Assembly (NCBI RefSeq): GCF_019904175.1
Contig: NZ_CP061913.1
Coordinates: 3,410,001 to 3,474,000, forward strand
From: Dactylosporangium vinaceum
GTDB taxonomy: Bacteria > Actinomycetota > Actinomycetes > Mycobacteriales > Micromonosporaceae
Direction of reading: 5' to 3'
Length of the DNA: 64,000 nucleotides
The notes below the pieces were generated by a model. It did not search any database. It saw nothing but the letters and a program-made list of their open reading frames with translations, and was not told where the DNA came from. Below are positions 16,535 through 23,849 of this stretch, one piece after another (position 1 is the stretch's first letter; each line of letters opens with the position of its first letter). The translations under genes and the position numbers were made by a program.

Positions 16535-18754
16535 GTGGCCATTGCCCGGTATCAATTGGGGATCGACTTCGGCTCGTCGACGACGGTGGCCGTCACGCGC
16601 GGCCCGGACGGGCGGGTCCGGCCGCTGCTGTTCGACGCCTCACCGCTGCTGACCTCGGCCGTCTTCGCCGGGCCGGGCGGCGCGCTGCTCACCGGCGCCG
16701 ACGCCGAGCGGGCCGCGATCGGCCACCCGGCCGGCCTGGAGGCCAGCCCGAAGCGCTGCATCGACGACAGCGCCGTGTGGCTCGGTGACCGAGAGTATCC
16801 GGTCGCCGACCTGATCGCCGCCGTCCTCGGCCGCGTGCGCACCGAGGCCCGCCGGGTCCACGGCGGCGAGCCGGAGCGGACAGTGCTGACCCACCCGGCC
16901 GGCTGGGGCCCGGCCCGGCTGGCCGTCCTGGGCGACGCGGCGGCCCGGGCCGGCCTCAGCGCCGTCGCGTTCGTCCCCGAGCCGGTCGCCGCGGCCGACT
17001 ACTTCGCCGGCGTCCTCGGCCGCGCGATCCCGCCCGGCCGCGCCCTGCTCGTGTACGACCTCGGCGCCGGCACCTTCGACGCCACCGTCCTGCAGGCCGG
17101 CGCCGACGGCTACCGCATCGCCGGCTCGGCCGGGCTGACCGACGTCGGCGGCCTCGACCTCGACGCCGCGGTCGTCGCCGCCGCCCGGGCCCACACCGCC
17201 GGGGCGTCCGCCGAGTGGGAGCGGCTCGACCGCCCCCGGGCACCCGCCGACCACCAGGCCCGCTACACCCTGTGGCGCGGCGCCCGCGCGGTGAAGGAGC
17301 AGTTGTCCCGGCACCCGGCCGCCGACCTGCACGTCCCGCTGGCCGACACCGACGTCCGGCTGGTCCGCGACGAGTTCGAGGCGATGGCCGCCCCCTTCCT
17401 GCACCGCACGGTCGGCTGCGTCCACGCCCTCCTGCGCGACTGCCGCCTGACCCCGGCCGACCTGGAGGCGGTGTTCCTGGTCGGCGGCTCGACCCGCATC
17501 CCCCTGGCCGGCACGCTGCTGCACCGGGCCCTCGGCATCGCCCCGACGGTGCTCGACCAGCCGGAGCTGGTGGTCGCGGAGGGCAGCCTGCACGGCCTGG
17601 CGCCGTCACCGCCTTCGCGGACGCCGCTGCCGCCCGAGCCCGCGCCGTCGCCGGCTCCGCCGGTGTCCGTGCCGGCCGCCCCGGCGGCACCGCCACAGCG
17701 CCCCCGTCGGCGGCTGCTGGTCGCCGGCGGGGCCGCCGTGCTGCTCGCCGTCGCCGCGGCGGTCGTCGTCTACGTCAACGCCGACGCGTCCGATGGGACC
17801 GGCCAGCCCGGTGCGCTCGGCGGGAGCTCCGGACCGCCCCGCTCGTCCGCCACCGTCCCGTCCCCGGCCCCGCCCGGTGGGAGGGCGCTCACCGGGCACA
17901 CCGGCGTCGTGTCCGGCGTCGCGTTCAGCCCGGACAGCAGGACCCTGGCCACCGCCAGCAACGACCACACGGTCCGGCTGTGGGACGTCGCCGCGCCGGC
18001 CCAGGCCCAGTACACCCTCGCCGAGCACAGCGACTCCGTCCTGGCCGTCGCGTTCAACCCGAAGAGCGCGACGCTCGCCACGGGCAGCGGTGACGGCACC
18101 GGGCGCATCTGGGACCTCGACCGCAACCAGTCGACGCACACGCTGAGCGGGCACCAGGTGGCCGTGTGGAGCGTCGCGTACTCCGGCGACGGCAAGACCC
18201 TGGCCACCGGCGGGAACGAGGGCGCGGTCCGGCTCTGGAACGCCGCCGACGGCCGGTTCCTGCGCGCGATGACCGCCCACGACGGCCCGGTCCAGGCCCT
18301 GGCCTTCAGCCCCGACGGCGCCGTCGTCGCGAGCGGGGGCGACGACGGCAAGGTCCGCCTGTGGAAGGCCGCCGACGGCAGCCCGCTGACCGCGGCCGAC
18401 GACGGCTGGTCCGTGAGCGGCCTGGCGTTCAGCCCGGACGGGAGGTACCTGGCCACCGTCGACGAGAACGGCACCTTCCGGCTGCGCGACAGCACCACCG
18501 CCGGCCAGGTCCGCAAACTCCCGCCGCGCCAGGACGTCACCGCCTACGCTGTCGCGTTCAGCCCGGACAGTAAGCTGCTGGCCATGGGCACGAGCGAGGG
18601 TCAGGTCACGCTGTACGACGTGGCGGCCTGGCAACCGCTGAAGACGATGCCCGGGCCGAAGGAGAGCGTCCGGTCCGTCGCGTTCAGCCCCGACGGCCGC
18701 TTCCTGGCCGCCGGCTCCGTCGACAACACCGCGTGGCTGTGGAGCCTGCGATGA
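16535..18754 (+). CDS. Hsp70-like ATPase / transmembrane / WD40 beta-propeller fusion
   Basis: 739 residues in three parts. Residues 1-355 are an Hsp70/actin-fold ATPase: phosphate loop 1 LGIDFGSSTTVAV, phosphate 2 VYDLGAGTFDATV and adenosine motif VFLVGGSTRIPL. No Hsp70 substrate-binding domain follows. A Pro-rich linker (about 360-390) and one transmembrane helix near 394-414 precede a Ser/Pro linker and seven WD40 repeats (450-739), each with GVAFSPD-like and LWD-like ends, enough for one closed propeller. The expected topology is ATPase inside, propeller outside, so the protein may couple an external ligand to internal ATPase state. The HEAT-like gene follows with an ATGA overlap. Confidence 0.88.
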   Translation: MAIARYQLGIDFGSSTTVAVTRGPDGRVRPLLFDASPLLTSAVFAGPGGALLTGADAERAAIGHPAGLEASPKRCIDDSAVWLGDREYPVADLIAAVLGRVRTEARRVHGGEPERTVLTHPAGWGPARLAVLGDAAARAGLSAVAFVPEPVAAADYFAGVLGRAIPPGRALLVYDLGAGTFDATVLQAGADGYRIAGSAGLTDVGGLDLDAAVVAAARAHTAGASAEWERLDRPRAPADHQARYTLWRGARAVKEQLSRHPAADLHVPLADTDVRLVRDEFEAMAAPFLHRTVGCVHALLRDCRLTPADLEAVFLVGGSTRIPLAGTLLHRALGIAPTVLDQPELVVAEGSLHGLAPSPPSRTPLPPEPAPSPAPPVSVPAAPAAPPQRPRRRLLVAGGAAVLLAVAAAVVVYVNADASDGTGQPGALGGSSGPPRSSATVPSPAPPGGRALTGHTGVVSGVAFSPDSRTLATASNDHTVRLWDVAAPAQAQYTLAEHSDSVLAVAFNPKSATLATGSGDGTGRIWDLDRNQSTHTLSGHQVAVWSVAYSGDGKTLATGGNEGAVRLWNAADGRFLRAMTAHDGPVQALAFSPDGAVVASGGDDGKVRLWKAADGSPLTAADDGWSVSGLAFSPDGRYLATVDENGTFRLRDSTTAGQVRKLPPRQDVTAYAVAFSPDSKLLAMGTSEGQVTLYDVAAWQPLKTMPGPKESVRSVAFSPDGRFLAAGSVDNTAWLWSLR

Positions 18755-19578
18755 CCGGCACCGACCTCGACGGCCTGCGCGCCGGTGACCTGGACGCGCG
18801 CGAGGCCCACCTGTACGACCTGCTGGACCGGGCCCGCGACTTCGGCGACCCCGCGGCGCTCGCGGCCCTCGAGGCGCTGGTGCGCGACTACACGCAGTAC
18901 CACCGCTCGCTGTACACGCGGGCCATGAACCAGGCCGGTGTCCTGGCCGCGCACCTGCCGGTGGAGGCGGTGCGGGAGCCGCTGCTGGAAGCCCTGACGG
19001 ACACCCGCTACAACTGCCAGGCGTGGGCGGCCATGGGCTGCGCGGCGTTCGGGGTGCGGGCGGCGGTACCGACGCTTGTCGAGCTTCTGGAAAGTCCACA
19101 GTGGATAATCGTGGACGAGGCGATCAAGGCGCTCGGTGCGCTCGGCGACGCCTCGGTGGTACCGCCCCTGCGCCCGCTCCTGGCCGACGACGTGGAGTGG
19201 GTGCGGCAGCGAACCGCCGACGCGCTGGCGGAGATCGGCGGCCCGGAGGCGCTCGACGCCCTGTGGCACGAGTTCGAACACCGCCACTTCCCCCGCATCG
19301 GCCACATCGCCAGCGCCCTGGCGACGTTCACCCCCGACGTCATCCCCCGCCTGATCACCGCCTCCGACGACCCGGACCCGAACCGCCGCTACTGGGCCGC
19401 CGTGGCCCTGGGCTCGACCGGCGACGAGCAGGTGGCCCCGGTCCTGGAACGCCTCCAGGCCCAGGACCGCGGCGCCACGGTCTTCGACGGCGAGGTCCGC
19501 GCCGCCGCGAAGAAAGCCCTCCGCACCCTCCGCCGGATCCAGGCCGCCGTCGCCGCCCGCGAGCAGCCCTCGCCCTGA
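18751..19578 (+). CDS. HEAT-repeat-like protein
   Basis: 275 residues of alpha-helical repeats. From about residue 75 the helices recur at roughly 31-residue spacing: LLEALTDTRYNCQAWAAMG, VPTLVELLESPQWIIVDEA, VVPPLRPLLADDVEWVRQ, then IPRLITASDDPDPNRRYWAA with the DP/NRR turns typical of PBS-lyase HEAT repeats. No cofactor site is seen, so it is a scaffold or adaptor. Its ATG 18751 overlaps the stop of the Hsp70-WD40 gene, so the two are translationally coupled and probably form one cytoplasmic complex with the ATPase part. The last 30 residues are basic. Confidence 0.8.
   Translation: MTGTDLDGLRAGDLDAREAHLYDLLDRARDFGDPAALAALEALVRDYTQYHRSLYTRAMNQAGVLAAHLPVEAVREPLLEALTDTRYNCQAWAAMGCAAFGVRAAVPTLVELLESPQWIIVDEAIKALGALGDASVVPPLRPLLADDVEWVRQRTADALAEIGGPEALDALWHEFEHRHFPRIGHIASALATFTPDVIPRLITASDDPDPNRRYWAAVALGSTGDEQVAPVLERLQAQDRGATVFDGEVRAAAKKALRTLRRIQAAVAAREQPSP
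19095..19105. repeat. TCCACAGTGGA palindrome, copy within the HEAT gene
   Basis: Exact 11-bp dyad inside coding sequence. Confidence 0.5.
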
Positions 19579-19588
19579 CCGGCCCCGC

Positions 19589-19604
19589 CGCCCGGCGCCG
19601 GGCG
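19589..19604. terminator. GC palindrome after the HEAT gene
   Basis: CGCCCG (19589-19594) and CGGGCG (19599-19604) pair around a 4-nt loop ten bases past the stop codon; followed by AAAA on the plus strand. Confidence 0.35.
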
Positions 19605-19654
19605 CAAAACCTGCCGACCTCACCCGGGCGGCCACGCGTGCCTCGGCGGACCGC

Positions 19655-19885
19655 CTACAGGATCGTGACCTGGACCGTGTACGAGGGCACGTCGCCGGGG
19701 ACCACCCGGTAGGCGACCCGCTGGATCTGGCGGTCATCCGCGAACAGCGCCACACCGCCGAGCTCGCCCAGGTGCGACCGGTCGAGCGTGGGCGAGACCG
19801 GCCGGCCCTGCAGGACGTCACCGACGCCGCCGAGATAGTTCGTCGCGTCGGCCGGTGGCCTCGGCGTCGGCGACCGGACCGTCAC
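19655..19885 (-). CDS. Small conserved hypothetical protein, RusA-like C-terminal pattern
   Basis: 76 residues from GTG 19885. The spacing NYLGGVGDVL then about 25 residues, VALFADDRQIQRVAYRVVPG and SYTVQV resembles the second half of RusA-type Holliday-junction resolvase-like proteins, in which an Asp-Asn block is followed by a DDxQI block. Here the DDRQI is clear but the first block reads DATNYL and the N-terminal half is missing. It could be a truncated relic or a stand-alone small protein. The ribosome site is weak. It is on the same strand as the CheX-like gene, 40 bp downstream of it. Confidence 0.45.
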   Translation of the reverse strand: MTVRSPTPRPPADATNYLGGVGDVLQGRPVSPTLDRSHLGELGGVALFADDRQIQRVAYRVVPGDVPSYTVQVTIL

Positions 19886-19925
19886 GTCGAGGGCGCCGCG
19901 CGGGGGCGCTCGGGGTCGGCGAGTG

Positions 19926-20411
19926 TCACGGTGTCCCGGCGGCGCCCTCGACCTGCATGACCGACAGCAGGACGGCCCACTCCGCGAAGCCGGTGCGCAG
20001 CTCGCACGCGGCGGTGCTGCCGGGCCAGACGACGTCGGCCTCGCCCAGGACGACCTGGGGCAGGGCCACGACCGACGGCTGGGGCAGCAGGCTCTTCACG
20101 TTGCCGGCGATGATGTTCATCAGCTCTCCGGCGGCGTCGACGATGTCCTCCAGGCGCACGCTCGCGTGCGGCATCTCCAGCATCGACCCGGCCATGGCGG
20201 CGGCGCCGTCGACGGAGCAGCGCAGGACCACGTGGCCGTTCCAGGCGCCGGCGATCGAGACCGCCGCGGTGACGTCGAACTGCTCGACGTACGAGGCTGC
20301 CGGTAGCGGCTCGCCCGGCGGTGTCCCGCCGAGATAGGCGGTCCACACCTGCCACACGATGCCCTGGAGGGCTTCGGCGCTGACTGGCCCGCCGTCGAGT
20401 TCTGCCCGCAT
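19926..20411 (-). CDS. CheX-like (CheC/CheX/FliY family) protein
   Basis: 161 residues of the CheX fold. The family phosphatase helix is present as DAAGELMNIIAGNVKSLL, keeping the E-x2-N pair that dephosphorylates CheY. An N-terminal segment (VEQFDVTAAVSIAGAWNGHVVLRCS) forms the expected strands and a second segment ends with LLSVMQVEG. ATG 20411 has an AAGGGAG upstream. There are no chemoreceptor, cheA or flagellar genes here, so it likely acts on a non-chemotaxis response regulator; several two-component systems lie in the window but none adjoins it. Confidence 0.78.
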   Translation of the reverse strand: MRAELDGGPVSAEALQGIVWQVWTAYLGGTPPGEPLPAASYVEQFDVTAAVSIAGAWNGHVVLRCSVDGAAAMAGSMLEMPHASVRLEDIVDAAGELMNIIAGNVKSLLPQPSVVALPQVVLGEADVVWPGSTAACELRTGFAEWAVLLSVMQVEGAAGTP

Positions 20412-20475
20412 GGAAACGGCTCCCTTCGGCACCCGCCTCATCGTCCGGGGCCCGGCCTGGTTAAGGTTTGACGAC

Positions 20476-21069
20476 GTGGAACTTTCGCAGGAGAACGCCT
20501 GGCTGCGCCGCAAGGCCGAGGACCCGGAGCACACGGGCTGGTACATCGAGCGCTTCCGGAAGCTGGCCGCGGCCGGGGAGGACCTGGCGGGGGAGGCTCG
20601 GCTCGTCGACGCCATGGTGCCCCGCCGGGCGCGGATCCTCGATGCCGGCAGCGGCACCGGGCGGGTCGGGGCGGCCCTGCACGCGGCCGGGCACGACGTG
20701 ATCGGGGTCGACCTGGACCCCGAGCTGGTGCTGGCCGCCCGCAAGGACCACCCGGGGCCGTCGTGGCTCGTCGGTGACCTGGCCGACCTTGACATCCAGC
20801 CGGCCGGTTTCGACGCAATTGTCAGCGCCGGGAACGTGATGGCATTCGTCGCGCCGGCGACGAGAATCAAGATCCTCGAAAACTGCAAGCGCCATCTCAA
20901 AGACGGCGGCAGATTGATCATCGGCTTCGGGGCCGGGCGCGGATACGCGTTCGAGGACTTTCTCGACGACGCCCGGGCGGCCGGACTCAGGCAGGATGTC
21001 CTGCTCGCGACCTGGGACCTTCGGCCATTCACCCCGGAATCCGACTTTCTTGTCGCAATTCTGAGCTGA
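20476..21069 (+). CDS. SAM-dependent methyltransferase
   Basis: 197 residues, class I Rossmann methyltransferase. Motif I is ILDAGSGTGRVGAAL (about 56-70), the acidic loop is VIGVDLDPELV, motif post-I ends with WLVGDLADLD, and motif IV/V is FDAIVSAGNVMAFV with LKDGGRLIIGFG. The catalytic target cannot be told. GTG 20476 is the only start near a promoter-like TAAGGT (8 nt upstream). The last third (about 20800-21060) has noticeably more A/T-ending codons than its neighbours, a small compositional oddity. It stands alone between divergent CheX and the permease genes. Confidence 0.82.
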   Translation: MELSQENAWLRRKAEDPEHTGWYIERFRKLAAAGEDLAGEARLVDAMVPRRARILDAGSGTGRVGAALHAAGHDVIGVDLDPELVLAARKDHPGPSWLVGDLADLDIQPAGFDAIVSAGNVMAFVAPATRIKILENCKRHLKDGGRLIIGFGAGRGYAFEDFLDDARAAGLRQDVLLATWDLRPFTPESDFLVAILS

Positions 21070-21100
21070 TCCGTGCCCCATGCCGAGATCCAACCCACGC

Positions 21101-21106
21101 TAATGT
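21101..21106 (+). promoter_or_regulatory. -10 box TAATGT, leaderless start
   Basis: TAATGT is 7 nt before GTG 21114, the first codon of the permease pair. Confidence 0.45.
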
Positions 21107-21113
21107 CGTCCGC

Positions 21114-23849
21114 GTGGTGGGCTTGGTATTGGGGGCGCTGCGGGCCCGGCGGGTGCAGGCACTGGTGATGCTGGCGCTGGCCGTGCTCACCGCGGTCGCC
21201 GCGGCCGTCGCGGCCCGGGCGGCCCATGCGGCCGGTGACAGCGCGGCGCAGGCCCGCATCGCCGGTGCCACGGTCCCCGAGCGCACGCTGCGGGTCCGCG
21301 GTACCGCCGCCGCCCCCGACCGCCCCGACGACGTCCTGCGCCGCATGGCAAACCTCGTCGACGCCCCGATCGACGAGAAGGCCGGCGGCATGCGGCTGCC
21401 CGGCGACCTGGTCGACGGCTCCGGCGGCCGCAGGACCGCCGCCGAGCTGCGCTCGGCCGAGAAGTTCTGCGGCAACGTGACGCTGCGGCAGGGGCGGTGC
21501 ATCCAGGCCGACGGCGAGGTCGTGCTCCCCGAGGAGCTGGCCCGCCTGCTCGGCGTCACGGTGGGCGGCGAGATCGTCCACGAGTCCGGGCTGACGGCGG
21601 CTGCGGTACCACTGCAGGTCGTCGGCCTGTATGCACCCGCCGACCCGGCCGGCTGGTTCTGGGCCGGCCAGGACGGTGCCGCCGCCTACACGACGAGCCC
21701 CACCGTCGCGTCGGCCAAGGCCACCGTGACCGTCACGTTCGACGCCCTGCTGGAGCCGGCGGCGTTCGACGACCCGGCCGAGCTCAAGGCCGGTGTCGAC
21801 CGGCTGCGGGCGGCGCGCTTCGAGGTGACCTCGGGTGCGCCCGCGCTGGCCGACGCGCTGCGGGCCGACCGCCGGGCCGTGCAGCGGGGGATCGGGCTCG
21901 ACGAGGCGCAGATCCTGCTCTTCGGCGGGCTGGCCGTCGCCGTCGCCGCCGCCTACGCCGCGCAGGAGCGCCGGGGCGACGCCGCCCGCCTGGCGATCCG
22001 CGGCCTGCCCCGCTGGCGCATCCGGGCCGCGACCGCCCTGCAGAGCCTGGTGCCGCTCGCGGTCGGCGCGGCCTGGTCGCCGCGGCTGTTCGCGGCCGGG
22101 GCGGTCATCGTCGTCGCGGCCGACTGGAGCGCCACCCGCGGCGGCGTCGGCGAGCTCATGCGCGACGTGCGGCCCCGCCGGCCACTCGCCGCCGCGACCG
22201 CCGAGGTGTGCGCGCTCGGGCTGGCCGCGGCCGCGCTGTTCCAGATCGTCGCCGCCCCCGCCGCCGACGTGCGCCACGACACCGGCTTCGGCCTCGCCCA
22301 GGTCGCGCCGCTGCTGATCGCGGCCGGGCTCGGCGTGCTCGGCACCCGGCTGCTGCTGGCCGGGGCCGGGTTCTACGGACGCCACGCGCTGGCCGCCGGC
22401 CGGCTCACCGCGGCCCTGACCGGGCTGACGCTCGGGCGCCGGCGCACCGCGTATCGGATCATCCCCCTTCTCGCCGCCGCCACCTGCATCCTCGCGCTCG
22501 CCGCCCAGGACTGGCGGGGCGGCACCACGGCGCGGGCCGAGCGGGCCGGGGTCGAGGTCGGCGCCGAGCGGGTCCTGCGGGTCGCGCCGGTCGGCCGGGA
22601 GCGCCTGCTCGCCGCGGTCCGCGCGGCCGACCCCGGCGGCCGGGAGGCGATGGCGGTCGTCGTCACCGGTGACGTCATCGCCGTCGACGCCCCGCGCCTG
22701 CTGGCCGTGTCCGGGGTCGACGGCGCCGCCCTGCACCCGGCCGCTCCGGAGCCGCTGCGGTTCACGGGCACCGACCTCCAGCTCAAGGGGGCCGGCACCC
22801 GGATCCGCGTCCTGCTCGCCGTGGAGGGGACCGGCGAGCAGCTCGTGGCCGAGTTCGGGTCCGGCTCGGGGGCGACGGTCCCCGGCTGCGCCAACGGCTG
22901 CCGCGTCGAGGCGGTGGAGGCCGATCCGGGCGCCGTGGAGCTGCAGGAGCTCGTCGCGGACGGCCGGGTCGTCGTCCCCGCCGCCGTCTTCGCCGACCCG
23001 GCCCGCTGGCGGACCACGGTGGCCCAGGCGAGCGCCGGTGTGCAGATCCGCCAGAGCGGCGGGACCCTGCGCCTGGCCGATGTCGAGCCGCGCGTGCAAC
23101 GACCGACGGACAGCCGGGTGTACGTCGTGGACGCCCCCGTCCCGCTGCCCGCCCTCGTGGCCGGGGACGCGGCCGCCAACGACAAGCACGACCAGCCGGC
23201 GGTGAGCATGTTCGGCGCGACGGTGCCCGTGGCCGCCGTCTCCTCGGTGATCGTCCCGCGGGGCGGCGGCACCGGCGTCCTCGTCGACCTGGAGTACGCC
23301 GGGCGGATCAGGGCCGTGGCCGTCGGCGCGGTGCCGTCCGCCGAGCGCCCCGAGGTGTGGCTGGCCAAGGGCGCCGGTGACGGCGTCATCGCCCGGCTGC
23401 GCTCGGCCGGGCTCGACATCACCGGCAGCGACTCCGTGGCCGCGGCGACCGACCGGGCCGGCCGGCTCACCCCCGCCGTGATCGCGCTCGGCGACCTGGC
23501 CGGGGCCGGGATCGTGCTGCTGCTGGCCGCGGTGGCCGCGTTCGTGGTGGCCGCCGTGGACCGCCGCGACCGCGACGCCGAGCTGCGCTCGCTGCGCCGC
23601 CAGGGTGTCCCGCAGCGGGTCGTGCGGCGGGTCGAGCGCTGGGCCGGGCTGATCCCGGTGCTCGTGTCGGTGGTGATCGGCGTTTCGGCGGCGATGCTGC
23701 TCCGCGCCCTCGACCCGCCGCCGGTGCGCCCCTTCACCGACCCGTGGCCGGTCCTGCCGCCCGCGATCCAGCCCCTCGCCGCGCTCGTGGCGGGCCTCGT
23801 CGCGCTGGCCGTCCTGACCGCCGCGATCATCAAGAAGGGCCGAGCATGA
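21114..23849 (+). CDS. FtsX-like ABC-type permease, large membrane protein (first of pair)
   Basis: 911 residues. Layout is an N-terminal transmembrane helix (about 12-34), a ~230-residue extracytoplasmic domain with two Cys-bearing loops (KFCGNVTLRQGRCIQ), a central helix cluster near 265-465, a second large extracytoplasmic domain and three C-terminal helices near 785-910. This is the shape of MacB/FtsX-type permeases duplicated in one chain. AQERRGDAARLAIRGLPRW and RDAELRSLRRQGVPQRVVRR are the cytoplasmic coupling-helix-like loops typical of FtsX domains. Its stop overlaps the next gene's ATG. No ATP-binding subunit is nearby, so its energy source or partner is unknown. Confidence 0.82.
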   Translation: MVGLVLGALRARRVQALVMLALAVLTAVAAAVAARAAHAAGDSAAQARIAGATVPERTLRVRGTAAAPDRPDDVLRRMANLVDAPIDEKAGGMRLPGDLVDGSGGRRTAAELRSAEKFCGNVTLRQGRCIQADGEVVLPEELARLLGVTVGGEIVHESGLTAAAVPLQVVGLYAPADPAGWFWAGQDGAAAYTTSPTVASAKATVTVTFDALLEPAAFDDPAELKAGVDRLRAARFEVTSGAPALADALRADRRAVQRGIGLDEAQILLFGGLAVAVAAAYAAQERRGDAARLAIRGLPRWRIRAATALQSLVPLAVGAAWSPRLFAAGAVIVVAADWSATRGGVGELMRDVRPRRPLAAATAEVCALGLAAAALFQIVAAPAADVRHDTGFGLAQVAPLLIAAGLGVLGTRLLLAGAGFYGRHALAAGRLTAALTGLTLGRRRTAYRIIPLLAAATCILALAAQDWRGGTTARAERAGVEVGAERVLRVAPVGRERLLAAVRAADPGGREAMAVVVTGDVIAVDAPRLLAVSGVDGAALHPAAPEPLRFTGTDLQLKGAGTRIRVLLAVEGTGEQLVAEFGSGSGATVPGCANGCRVEAVEADPGAVELQELVADGRVVVPAAVFADPARWRTTVAQASAGVQIRQSGGTLRLADVEPRVQRPTDSRVYVVDAPVPLPALVAGDAAANDKHDQPAVSMFGATVPVAAVSSVIVPRGGGTGVLVDLEYAGRIRAVAVGAVPSAERPEVWLAKGAGDGVIARLRSAGLDITGSDSVAAATDRAGRLTPAVIALGDLAGAGIVLLLAAVAAFVVAAVDRRDRDAELRSLRRQGVPQRVVRRVERWAGLIPVLVSVVIGVSAAMLLRALDPPPVRPFTDPWPVLPPAIQPLAALVAGLVALAVLTAAIIKKGRA

